From NCBI RefSeq assembly GCF_042646065.1, contig NZ_JBHRTA010000038.1, positions 372,001-436,000 of the forward strand: a stretch of DNA of 64,000 nucleotides. Direction: 5' to 3'. Below, one piece after another: positions 27,060-34,942 of the stretch. Each line of letters starts with the position of its first letter. Positions within the stretch are counted from its first letter, which is position 1. Under the pieces are notes generated by a model, which did not search any database, was not told the DNA's origin, and worked only from the letters and a program-made list of their open reading frames with translations. This stretch comes from Parapedobacter deserti. Its GTDB lineage: Bacteria; Bacteroidota; Bacteroidia; Sphingobacteriales; Sphingobacteriaceae. The translations under genes were made by a program, and so were the position numbers.

Positions 27060-27728
27060 TTAGGTGTCGCTGCTATGGTTTTCGTATTCCAGTTTACGGA
27101 TGCGTAGCCGCAACGTCATTAGCCATATGCCGACAAGTATCCAGCCGACGGAAGCGGGGTATAGAACTGCTTTCATCGAGTTATCAAGGTCAAACTGTCC
27201 GAATCCTGAGTTGCCGCCGCTGCCGGGATGGAGTGAGTCGGTCGTCTTGGGAAGAATGTACATCAAAACGATCATAATGGGAAATGCAAAGATGTTATAG
27301 ATGGCCGATATCTTTGCGCGTTTTTGCTCTTCTTCCAATGCATTCCGCAGTACAAGATAAGCGAGATACATCAAGGTGGCAATAGCCGACCCGTTCAGTT
27401 TCGGGTCATTGGGCCAAGGGTCGCCCCAAGTAAAGTTGGCCCATAGCATCCCGCTTAGCAACCCGAATACGCAGAATATGACCCCTACATTGACACTTTC
27501 CACAGCTATGAAATCGTGTTGGGGGTTATTCGATGAAAGGTATCGAAGGCTGTATACGATCGAGATAAAGTACAAGGCGAACATCGTGAACCACATGGGC
27601 ACGTGATAGTATACATTGCGTATGGTTTCGTGCACAATCGGAAGTGCAGGCACAGCGCCTAAAAGACCCATTATCAAGCTATACAGAACGAGCGCTAAAC
27701 CAAGAATTTTCCACCAATTTTGTTTCAT
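27060..27728 (-). CDS. ccsA: Cytochrome c assembly protein CcsA/CcmC
   Basis: Integral membrane heme-handling protein for c-type cytochrome maturation. Of 222 residues, about six spans are predicted. The tryptophan-rich heme motif is present as NFTWGDPWPNDPKLNGS (about 98-114), with conserved histidines nearby: HETIRNVYYHVPMWF (about 33-47) upstream, and a region near SLHPGSGGNSG before the last span. It is preceded by ccmB with 55 bp between and followed by the CcmD-like gene, the standard Bacteroidota order. No ccmA, ccmE or ccmF is encoded in the window, so these must lie elsewhere. Confidence 0.9.
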   Translation of the reverse strand: MKQNWWKILGLALVLYSLIMGLLGAVPALPIVHETIRNVYYHVPMWFTMFALYFISIVYSLRYLSSNNPQHDFIAVESVNVGVIFCVFGLLSGMLWANFTWGDPWPNDPKLNGSAIATLMYLAYLVLRNALEEEQKRAKISAIYNIFAFPIMIVLMYILPKTTDSLHPGSGGNSGFGQFDLDNSMKAVLYPASVGWILVGIWLMTLRLRIRKLEYENHSSDT

Positions 27729-27783
27729 AAATTATCTCGCACAAACGGGTATCTGATATTGTCAAGCTAAAAACTGTCAATTT

Positions 27784-28443
27784 TTAGTCTCGCCAAAGGT
27801 AAGGAAATAACAACAAAGAAATGGCCACGGTAATGACATTGATAGCTGCCAAGACGATTAGCTCGTCGTAGCTGACGCTGCGCTCCAGGCCCGCTATGGC
27901 GTTTTTGGATACGCTGATAAGCACAAGTAACAACGGTATAACAATCGGGAAACTGAGTATGGCCATAAGCGTACTGTTATTGCCAGCTTTTGCACTGATA
28001 CCGGATACCATGGTAAACACCGAGGCAAAACCGATACTGCCCAATATAACGATCGTCAAATAGAGCGCGGGGTCGCCTAGCGGGTTCTGAAAAATAACAG
28101 AATACACACCGTACGCTATTGACGAGAGCAACAGCATGACAAGCATGTTATACGCAATTTTTGATAGAATAATAGCTTTCGCGCTGGCTATGGTGTAATA
28201 GTATAATTGCCTGCTGCGGCTTTCCTGTACGAAGCTCTTATTGATGGCGTTGACGGAGGCGAATAAAAGGATGATCCAGAACAATGCATTCCACGTGGCC
28301 GTATCTACTGATTTGAATGCTTGATAACACACGAATACAGTAGAAATAACGTAGAGCACTATTCCATTGATAGCATACTTGGTACGCCACTCCAGTATAA
28401 CGTCTTTTTTTATGAGAGATGTGACCTCGCTGAGCAAACTCAT
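27784..28443 (-). CDS. ccmB: Heme exporter permease CcmB
   Basis: Membrane subunit of the CcmAB transporter involved in cytochrome c maturation. The product of 219 residues from the ATG at 28443 begins MSLLSEVTSLIKKDVILEWR, with about six spans (for example 28-48, 54-72, 95-120 and 140-165). The conserved segment SFPIVIPLLLVLISVSKN lies near 161-178. An upstream TTG would overlap a perfect -7 promoter element, so the ATG is preferred. The ATPase partner CcmA is not in the window. Confidence 0.9.
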   Translation of the reverse strand: MSLLSEVTSLIKKDVILEWRTKYAINGIVLYVISTVFVCYQAFKSVDTATWNALFWIILLFASVNAINKSFVQESRSRQLYYYTIASAKAIILSKIAYNMLVMLLLSSIAYGVYSVIFQNPLGDPALYLTIVILGSIGFASVFTMVSGISAKAGNNSTLMAILSFPIVIPLLLVLISVSKNAIAGLERSVSYDELIVLAAINVITVAISLLLFPYLWRD

Positions 28444-28449
28444 TTCCCG

Positions 28450-28457
28450 CAAAGATA
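28450..28457 (-). promoter_or_regulatory. -7 promoter element immediately before ccmB
   Basis: On the minus strand TATCTTTG matches TAnnTTTG exactly and ends 6 nt before the ccmB ATG. A transcript from it would have almost no leader. It also argues against the longer TTG start. Confidence 0.5.
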
Positions 28458-28492
28458 CGATTATTCATGGTCGTCGCGGGAAAAGACGCATA

Positions 28493-28837
28493 CTATATTC
28501 CGTCTTCAGTCTTTTGTTTGGCAGACTTCACGGCCGCGTTTGCCGCGCTGATGCCTTCTTTAGCTAATTGGTCGGTTTGCTGAATCGCTCTATGGCCTTT
28601 GCGTTTTGCTTCAGCCCGCATGTCGTGAATTTCCTCTGAAGCTCGGTCGGCCAGTTTAGAGGCCCTATCCATCTCTTTTTTCGTGCTTTTCCGGATAGCG
28701 TTAGTGAGCTCACGTATGCCCTCGCTCGCACGATCCAATTGTTTTCGGCCTCCCTTTGTGCCCATCAGTAACCACACTGCCGTACCAGCGGCCAATCCCA
28801 CCAATGCATATGTTACAATACTGTTCTTTGAGTTCAT
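28493..28837 (-). CDS. YtxH-like small membrane-anchored protein
   Basis: A 114-residue protein from the ATG at 28837 that opens MNSKNSIVTYALVGLAAGTA and has one membrane helix at about 7-26. A GTKGGRKQL turn follows, then a long charged amphipathic helix (about 40-110) with heptad-like repeats such as DRASEGIRELTNAIRKSTKK and DRASEEIHDMRAEA. This is the YtxH/DUF3618-like pattern associated with envelope stress proteins; no enzymatic motif is present. AAAAAAGGGAAAAAAA precedes the start as a purine-rich ribosome binding region. It lies between rarA and ccmB on the same strand. Confidence 0.8.
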   Translation of the reverse strand: MNSKNSIVTYALVGLAAGTAVWLLMGTKGGRKQLDRASEGIRELTNAIRKSTKKEMDRASKLADRASEEIHDMRAEAKRKGHRAIQQTDQLAKEGISAANAAVKSAKQKTEDGI

Positions 28838-28929
28838 TTTTTTTCCCTTTTTTATTTTATGCCCTTTTTTGTTGTCCGATTTCATAACTTGTAAACAACA
28901 TATGGCTTAAAATGTTTGGCTTTCCGGCG

Positions 28930-30210
28930 TCAATACTCATATTTGCTTTTCCAGCGTTGCCGCAGCTGCTCGCGCAGCTTCTCTTCAGCCGGGTTTTTGC
29001 CAGGGTCATACAGCTTGGTGCCGCTCAGCGCTTCTGGCATAAATTCTTGTTCCACAAAATTTCCCTCGTAGGCATGCGCGTATTGGTAGTCCTTGCCGTA
29101 ATCCAATTGCTTCATTAGCTTGGTTGGAGCATTTCGGATATGCAGAGGGACGGAGAGGTCGCCGGTTTGCCGTACCAGTGTTTGGGCTTTGTTAATCGCT
29201 TCATAGGAAGCATTGCTTTTGAGCGAAGCGGCAAGATAAGTTACGGTTTGTGAAAGGATGATACGCGCTTCAGGCCAACCAATGACATTCACTGCTTGAA
29301 AACAGTTGTTGGCAAGCAGCAAGGCGTTAGGATTGGCGTTACCTATATCCTCCGACGCTAAGATGAGCAGCCTACGGGCGATGAAAAGCGGATCCTCTCC
29401 GCCTTCGATCATTCGTGCTAGCCAGTAGACCGCCGCATTTGGGTCGCTGCCGCGGATGGATTTGATGAATGCTGATATGATGTCATAATGCTGCTCACCG
29501 GCCTTGTCGTAGATGGCCATATTTTGTTGCACCTGCCGGAGCACAAATTCATTGGTTATTTCAAGCGGATCGCCGCCGGCAGCGTTGACAACCAGTTCAA
29601 GCACGTTCAACAGCTTACGGGCATCTCCGCCTGACAGCCTGAGCAGTGCCTCATGTTCTTTCACGTTCACCTGCTGTTTGCGAAGGTATTCATCTTCCTT
29701 CAGTGCCTTGTCAATGATGCTTAACAGTTCTTTTTCGGATAGGTGTTCCAGTACATACACCTGGCAGCGGGAAAGCAAAGCTGCGATGACCTCGAACGAC
29801 GGGTTTTCGGTTGTGGCTCCGATTAACGTGATCACCCCGCGTTCAACGGCGCCCAGGAGCGAATCTTGCTGCGACTTCGAAAAGCGATGGATTTCGTCGA
29901 TAAACAGGATGGGTTGTCCCTGCTGAAAATCCCGGAGCTGCTTGGCCTTATCAATGACCTCGCGCACATCCTTCACTCCTGAGTTGATTGCGCTTAAGCT
30001 AAAAAATGGCCGGCTCAGTTGCTTCGAAATGATAAAAGCGAGCGTCGTCTTTCCAACGCCTGGCGGCCCCCATAAAATCATCGATGGGATATTGTTTTGG
30101 TCAATGGCGTTGCGGAGCACGGCTCCTTCACCAATGATATGCGGCTGCCCCACGTAGTCTGCTATGGTGTTGGGGCGCATTCGTTCAGCTAGCGGTATCC
30201 GAGTTGCCAT
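28930..30210 (-). CDS. rarA: Replication-associated recombination ATPase RarA (MgsA)
   Basis: AAA+ clamp-loader-like ATPase that acts at stalled replication forks. The product of 426 residues from the ATG at 30210 begins MATRIPLAERMRPNTIADYV. It has Walker A GPPGVGKTT (about 48-56), Walker B ILFIDEIHRFSKSQQDSLL (about 100-118), sensor 1 IGATTENPSFEV (about 128-139), and the family C-terminal tetramerisation part with GSDPNAAVYWLARMIEGGEDP and SEDIGNANPNALLLA (about 255-305). E. coli RarA is about 447 residues, so length fits. It is divergent from the TPR gene with about 135 bp between, and has its own -7 element. Confidence 0.94.
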   Translation of the reverse strand: MATRIPLAERMRPNTIADYVGQPHIIGEGAVLRNAIDQNNIPSMILWGPPGVGKTTLAFIISKQLSRPFFSLSAINSGVKDVREVIDKAKQLRDFQQGQPILFIDEIHRFSKSQQDSLLGAVERGVITLIGATTENPSFEVIAALLSRCQVYVLEHLSEKELLSIIDKALKEDEYLRKQQVNVKEHEALLRLSGGDARKLLNVLELVVNAAGGDPLEITNEFVLRQVQQNMAIYDKAGEQHYDIISAFIKSIRGSDPNAAVYWLARMIEGGEDPLFIARRLLILASEDIGNANPNALLLANNCFQAVNVIGWPEARIILSQTVTYLAASLKSNASYEAINKAQTLVRQTGDLSVPLHIRNAPTKLMKQLDYGKDYQYAHAYEGNFVEQEFMPEALSGTKLYDPGKNPAEEKLREQLRQRWKSKYEY

Positions 30211-30219
30211 GATTTTTAG

Positions 30220-30227
30220 CAAACTTA
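30220..30227 (-). promoter_or_regulatory. Promoter of rarA (-7 element)
   Basis: On the minus strand TAAGTTTG matches TAnnTTTG and ends 9 nt before the rarA ATG. A TTG about 20 nt farther upstream could be the -33 element. Confidence 0.5.
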
Positions 30228-30293
30228 GGCAAATCAGGTTTTATATACAAGCAAAAACCGAGTAAATCTGCGCCCCCCGTGTAAGCTGAGCAA

Positions 30294-30325
30294 TTTGAAA
30301 GTAAGGGACAATTTTCGTATATTAG
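30294..30325 (+). promoter_or_regulatory. Candidate promoter of the TPR gene
   Basis: TTTG at 30294-30297 and TATATTAG at 30318-30325 (one base off TAnnTTTG) are separated by 20 nt, close to the Bacteroidota -33/-7 arrangement. The ATG at 30345 follows 19 nt later. Confidence 0.35.
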
Positions 30326-30344
30326 TGGCGGATTGGATAATTAT

Positions 30345-31481
30345 ATGAACGAAAGACGAAGACTGCCCTGTCGTGCAGTGTGGTTTTTCTCCATTTTGTG
30401 GGGCATTTCCTTTGGTGCCGTTGGGCAATCGCAAGAAGACTTTTCAGGCCAGATTACCAAATATGACAGTACTTTTTCCGGTATCGGCCCGGAAGTATAT
30501 TTTCTTCCACCGCCGCCTACTGCAGAGGAAATTCTTGACGACCGGTATGCGGAGAAAGAAGTTGATTCGGCGGCAGTTGATGAGTATGTAGGTAGGATGA
30601 AATATTATCACCGGATGGTGATGACCGGCAATGGTGGAACCACAGCGAAATACTTGCCGGTGAGCGAAGCACAAACATCGAGCGTTGAGGGCAAGCTGCT
30701 TATGGCGGCTGATCGGAGCCGTGCCGCCAGCAGCACGAATCTGGTGGCTGACATTGAAAACCGGCTTGCCATGGAGTATGTAGCGCTTGGTGCATTTGAC
30801 CTGGCCATCGAATTTTTTGGAAGTGCGATGCAGGCGAAGCAAGCGCACGGCAATATGGCCGATTGGGAAATTATCGCGCATAATTTGGCCGTCACCTACG
30901 AATACCTCGGCCAGTTGGATAAGGCATACGGGCTACGTCTGCAGTTGTACGATCGCGCGGTGAAAACCCGCGATAATAGCCATCAAGCTAAGGCCCTCAT
31001 GGAACTTGCCTTTATCAAGGCAAAGCAGGGTTTCTCAGCAGAAGCTGAGCGGGACATTATCCGAAAGGTTGTGCCGTTATTTCGCAGGGCAAGAAATGAG
31101 GCTGGGCGCGCCTCAGCCTACCGGACATTAGCCGACATTTATACCATGCAGAGTAAGTATCCGGAAGCGCAATGGTTTTTGGTCCAGGCTAAATCCATTG
31201 TCGACAAGGAAGGCTTGGCCGACCAACTGCCGGAAATAATTTTCAACCTTGCAGAGACAAAAAAGCGAGCAGGAAATCCACGTGTGGCTATTGAAGAGTA
31301 TAAAGTTGCCGATGATCTGGCGAGAAAGGACCACATGATGGGAATGCAGTTGGCCATTCAAGATGCGTTGGGCAACCTGTATCATCAGGCAGGCGATTAC
31401 AACGGGGCGGCCCTTGCCCTCAATCGGTATGATATGCTCAAAAATGTCTTGTTTAAAGGTGAAGCACCCGTAGATAATTGA
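30345..31481 (+). CDS. Secreted tetratricopeptide repeat protein
   Basis: Exported 378-residue protein. The ATG at 30345 gives a basic start (MNERRRLPCRAV), a hydrophobic core at about 13-28 and a cut near GAVGQS. The body from about 120 on is made of helical pairs with TPR spacing: YVALGAFDLAIEFFGSAMQA, HNLAVTYEYLGQLDKAYGLR, ASAYRTLADIYTMQSKYPEA, FNLAETKKRAGNPRVAIEEY and DALGNLYHQAGDYNGAALAL. TPR proteins mediate protein contacts and no catalytic domain is visible. It precedes the C-terminal processing protease gene by about 150 bp on the same strand, which may mean a functional link. Exact role unknown. Confidence 0.8.
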   Translation: MNERRRLPCRAVWFFSILWGISFGAVGQSQEDFSGQITKYDSTFSGIGPEVYFLPPPPTAEEILDDRYAEKEVDSAAVDEYVGRMKYYHRMVMTGNGGTTAKYLPVSEAQTSSVEGKLLMAADRSRAASSTNLVADIENRLAMEYVALGAFDLAIEFFGSAMQAKQAHGNMADWEIIAHNLAVTYEYLGQLDKAYGLRLQLYDRAVKTRDNSHQAKALMELAFIKAKQGFSAEAERDIIRKVVPLFRRARNEAGRASAYRTLADIYTMQSKYPEAQWFLVQAKSIVDKEGLADQLPEIIFNLAETKKRAGNPRVAIEEYKVADDLARKDHMMGMQLAIQDALGNLYHQAGDYNGAALALNRYDMLKNVLFKGEAPVDN

Positions 31482-31628
31482 TTGGTATTGTAACAAATAA
31501 AAGTCAAACAATTCTCGGGGGCATTGCGTAATAAAGATTGATGATTTTTGTCTAAATTTAGCGCCTTGAACAATTGCAGGTGGGATTGTGGACCGATCAC
31601 AATCAAGATCAAAGAATATAAAAGAAGT

Positions 31629-33758
31629 ATGGAAAATATGTTGAAGAAAGTGTTTTTTGCGTTGTTTGTGGTAGCCATAGTCGCTTGCGGATCCAAGCCG
31701 AGGGTTGATCTGAAAGCGGAGGCAGGGGTGTTACAGCCTACTGCTCAGCACGCAGTAATTGCCAAGGATGTGGTCAGCCTGTTTGAAACGGTCAGCTATA
31801 AGAAAGTACCGTTCAACGATTCCATCTCGTCTCTTGTTTTTGATAACCTCCTCAAAGCTGTGGATCAGGGTAAAAATTACCTGATGCAGGCGGATATCGA
31901 TGATTTCGAACAATACCGGAATACGCTGGGGCAGGACTTCCGCGATGGCGACCTGAGCGCGGCATACCACATGTTCAATGTTTACATGAAGCGTTACCTT
32001 GAGCGGCTGGATTATGCGTTGACACAGGTAGAGGCGCCCCACAACTTCTCGGTAGACGAGCGGTACGTTTACAACAGAGAAAAAGAGGATTGGTTTGCTT
32101 CTGAAGCCGAAGCTGATGACCAATGGCGTAGGCGCGTAAAATACGACCTGCTCAACCTACGGCTCAGTGGCGATGGAAGCGATTCGGCTGCGGCAAAGCA
32201 GAAGGAGATACTGACCAACCGGTACAAGAATTTGATCTCTATGGCAAAAAAGACCGATAACAACGAGGCTTTTCAGGTTATCATGGGAGCGCTGACAGAC
32301 GCCGTCGATCCGCACACGAGCTATTTCAACCCTTATTTCGCTCAGCGTTTCAATGAAGAGATGGCCAACACCTTTGAAGGGATAGGCGCACGGCTTACTA
32401 CCGAAAACGAGGTAGTGAAGGTTGCTGACGTTATCGTCGGTGGACCTGTATATAAAGAGAAGGCGTTGCAAATAGACGACCGCATCATCGCGGTGGCTCA
32501 GGGCAAAGACGGCGAGTTTGAGGATATTATCGGGTGGAAACTGGACCATGCCGTGGCGAAGATCAAAGGGCCGAAAGGTACGGTGGTTAGGCTGAAGGTG
32601 ATACCAGCGGGACAAGACCTTACTGCTGAGCCTAAGGTCGTATCACTCACGCGTGACCGCGTCGTGATCGAGGACGAATCAGCCAAGCGCGAAGTCAAGG
32701 AGGTGGTGGGGGACGACGGAAAGACCTACCGTATCGGCATCATCAGCCTTCCGAAATTTTACATCGATTTTGACGCTTACCGGAAGAACGACCCCAATTA
32801 CAAGAGCACAACACGGGATGTGCGGCTGCTACTTGACTCGCTCAAGCAGGAGAATGTAGACGCTGTGGTAATGGACCTCCGGTTCAACGGCGGTGGCTCA
32901 TTGCAGGAATCCATCGAATTGACAGGCTTGTTCATCGACAAAGGCCCCGTAGTGCAGGTGCGCGACACGCGCAACCGTGTCGATGTGAATGAGGACCGCG
33001 AGACGGGAGTGGCCTGGGATGGTCCGCTGGGGGTTATTATCAACCGGTTCAGTGCCTCCGCTTCGGAAATATTTGCCGCAGCGATACAGGATTATGGACG
33101 GGGCATCGTGCTTGGTTCCCAGTCTTACGGCAAGGGTACGGTGCAGTCGGCCATCGATATGGGCAAGGTGATCAGCCCTGCAGACCGCCTGCTGCTGAAA
33201 GCCAAGGCGGATGACAAGAATGGACTACCCGTTGGTGCCCCTCAGTTCGGGCAAATCAACATCACGTTAGCCAAATTCTACCGCATCACCGGCAGCAGTA
33301 CCCAGCACAAGGGGGTAGTGCCGGATATCGTATTCCCCTCGCTCTATTCCGAAGAGAAATATGGCGAAAGCTCAGAACCCTCCGCGCTGCCATGGGACCA
33401 GATCAAGCCAGCCGACTTCGTAACCATAGCTGACCTCAAGCCGACAATTGCTCAGCTTGAAGCCAAGCATCAGGACCGCATGGAGAAATCTCCAGCATAC
33501 AAGTTTTTGCTTGAAGATATCGAGACCATGAAACGGCAAGAGTCAGAGACAAGCGTTGCCTTGCAGGAAGAAAAGCTGAAAAAAGAGCGGGAGGAAAACC
33601 GTCTGAAGAGCAAGGCCCGCTCCGATGCACTTCAGCAGATGCGGATCAACCTTCCGCTGGGCGGCGGAGCAGCCACCGATGTGGATGAAGGACTGGATTT
33701 CATCCAGGAAGAAAGTTTGGCTGTGATGGCAGATTACATGGCGTTGGTGGCGAAATAG
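31629..33758 (+). CDS. prc: C-terminal processing protease (Prc/Tsp, S41 family) lipoprotein
   Basis: Periplasmic serine protease that trims C-termini of envelope proteins. The ATG at 31629 gives MENMLKKVFFALFVVAIVAC, a lipoprotein signal with lipobox AIVAC; upstream starts add a polar stretch. The 709-residue protein has the Prc N-terminal helical part with MGALTDAVDPHTSYFNP (about 216-232), and a PDZ domain (about 235-330, EGIGARLTTENEVVKVADVI). The S41 catalytic core contains VMDLRFNGGGSLQES and NRFSASASEIFAAAIQD (Ser, near 476-480) with SYGKGTVQS (Lys, near 500). A Lys/Glu-rich C-terminal coiled region follows. A perfect terminator follows the stop. Confidence 0.95.
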   Translation: MENMLKKVFFALFVVAIVACGSKPRVDLKAEAGVLQPTAQHAVIAKDVVSLFETVSYKKVPFNDSISSLVFDNLLKAVDQGKNYLMQADIDDFEQYRNTLGQDFRDGDLSAAYHMFNVYMKRYLERLDYALTQVEAPHNFSVDERYVYNREKEDWFASEAEADDQWRRRVKYDLLNLRLSGDGSDSAAAKQKEILTNRYKNLISMAKKTDNNEAFQVIMGALTDAVDPHTSYFNPYFAQRFNEEMANTFEGIGARLTTENEVVKVADVIVGGPVYKEKALQIDDRIIAVAQGKDGEFEDIIGWKLDHAVAKIKGPKGTVVRLKVIPAGQDLTAEPKVVSLTRDRVVIEDESAKREVKEVVGDDGKTYRIGIISLPKFYIDFDAYRKNDPNYKSTTRDVRLLLDSLKQENVDAVVMDLRFNGGGSLQESIELTGLFIDKGPVVQVRDTRNRVDVNEDRETGVAWDGPLGVIINRFSASASEIFAAAIQDYGRGIVLGSQSYGKGTVQSAIDMGKVISPADRLLLKAKADDKNGLPVGAPQFGQINITLAKFYRITGSSTQHKGVVPDIVFPSLYSEEKYGESSEPSALPWDQIKPADFVTIADLKPTIAQLEAKHQDRMEKSPAYKFLLEDIETMKRQESETSVALQEEKLKKEREENRLKSKARSDALQQMRINLPLGGGAATDVDEGLDFIQEESLAVMADYMALVAK

Positions 33759-33771
33759 TGTATAAACTACG

Positions 33772-33814
33772 AGTTGTCCGTTTCCAGCAAGCCACGAGCT
33801 GGAAACGGACAACT
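33772..33814 (+). terminator. Strong intrinsic terminator after the C-terminal protease
   Basis: AGTTGTCCGTTTCCAGC (33772-33788) pairs perfectly with the 17 nt at 33798-33814 around a 9-nt loop, followed by a run of T. It lies 13 bp after the stop and isolates tpx from the protease gene. Confidence 0.92.
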
Positions 33815-33862
33815 TTTTTTGCATACCGTTAAAAATTTACTATAATTATCCAAAATCAGATT

Positions 33863-34363
33863 ATGGCAACAATCACATTTAAAGGAACCGAGATCCATAC
33901 CGCCGGTGCGCTGCCCGACGTGGGCAGCCAAGCTCCTGATTTCAAACTGACATCGGGAAACCTTACCGATAAGACATTGGCAGACTACAAAGGAAAAAAG
34001 GTAATACTGAATGTCTTCCCAAGCATCGATACCGGCACTTGTGCGGCTTCGGTGCGAACGTTTAATCAAAAGGCGGCCGCGCTTGAAAATACCGCGGTGC
34101 TTTGCATTTCCAAAGATCTTCCGTTTGCGCAAGCGCGGTTTTGTGCTGCGGAAGGAATCAGCAATGTCGAAACGCTCTCCGAATATAAGGATACCAATTT
34201 TTCCGATGCCTACCGACTCAGCGTCGTAGACGGTCCATTGGAAGGCTTGCTGAGCCGGGCTGTGATCGTGATCGGCGAGGACGGCACAATTAAATATACG
34301 GAGCAGGTCGCTGAGATCGCAAACGAGCCGAATTACGATAACGCATTGGCGGCGTTGGCATAG
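33863..34363 (+). CDS. tpx: Thiol peroxidase
   Basis: Periplasm- or cytoplasm-associated atypical 2-Cys peroxiredoxin that reduces lipid and hydrogen peroxides using thioredoxin. The 166-residue protein begins MATITFKGTEIHTAGALPDV, as in E. coli Tpx. It keeps the peroxidatic Cys in PSIDTGTCAASVRTFNQKA (near residue 60), the resolving Cys in DLPFAQARFCAAEGISNV (near 94), and the end FEGLLSRAVIVIGEDG-like segment EGLLSRAVIVIGEDGT. Length equals the family. It is transcribed alone between a strong upstream terminator and a convergent lipoprotein gene. Confidence 0.96.
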   Translation: MATITFKGTEIHTAGALPDVGSQAPDFKLTSGNLTDKTLADYKGKKVILNVFPSIDTGTCAASVRTFNQKAAALENTAVLCISKDLPFAQARFCAAEGISNVETLSEYKDTNFSDAYRLSVVDGPLEGLLSRAVIVIGEDGTIKYTEQVAEIANEPNYDNALAALA

Positions 34364-34378
34364 GGTAGCCCTTTAAAG

Positions 34379-34885
34379 CTAATTTTTGTTGCATGACACC
34401 GGTTGAAAGATCTGCCCGTCGGTGAAATCGATGGTTGCACGATCCGTAAACCGGTACACGTTTTCGTGTTCCTCACGATCGCCGGCCCCCCTTATCAAGG
34501 CGCCTCCTCTTTGCAAGAACGCCTCCTCCGTGACACTTCGCATCCCTTCTGCCTGGTAGTCATATTGCACAAAAAGCGTGTCGCCGCTGGTGTCGCCGTG
34601 CACGGTGCCCCGGCTCCCGTCTATTTCGTAGTTGTCGAAACGAAGTGTGCCAGACACGGAGCCGTCCTGCAAGCTGAGTTGTAGCCATGCTGAATCCCTC
34701 CCGTTTACATATAGGTAGCAGGAGCTGTCGGCCGATTGAGAGGGCGGCTCTGAGGTGCTTGATGTACTTCGATTGTTATCACCGGCATCCCCTGGCGAGC
34801 TAGGCCGATTGCAGGCGCTACCAATGGTGACGCCCATAGCGATCAGTAAGGACAAAGTGCTGGAAAAAGAATTTTTTGTATCCAT
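34379..34885 (-). CDS. Putative lipoprotein of unknown function
   Basis: I do not recognise a family. The ATG at 34885 gives MDTKNSFSSTLSLLIAMG and lipobox VTIGSAC near residues 19-25, followed by a low-complexity Ser/Asp/Pro/Thr linker (about 27-55) that looks like a flexible tether. The rest (about 58-168) has alternating strands, for example SCYLYVNGRDSAWLQLSLQD, VSGTLRFDNYEIDGSRG and TLFVQYDYQAEGMRSV, suggesting a small beta-barrel or lipocalin-like fold; this is inference from pattern only. It ends with a Cys near the C-terminus. It is 57 bp downstream of pgi and convergent with tpx. Confidence 0.6.
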   Translation of the reverse strand: MDTKNSFSSTLSLLIAMGVTIGSACNRPSSPGDAGDNNRSTSSTSEPPSQSADSSCYLYVNGRDSAWLQLSLQDGSVSGTLRFDNYEIDGSRGTVHGDTSGDTLFVQYDYQAEGMRSVTEEAFLQRGGALIRGAGDREEHENVYRFTDRATIDFTDGQIFQPVSCNKN

Positions 34886-34942
34886 ACGGGGTTCACGGCA
34901 AATTCCATGCAAAAAATCGGCGGGGAACAATAGCCGCTGCGT

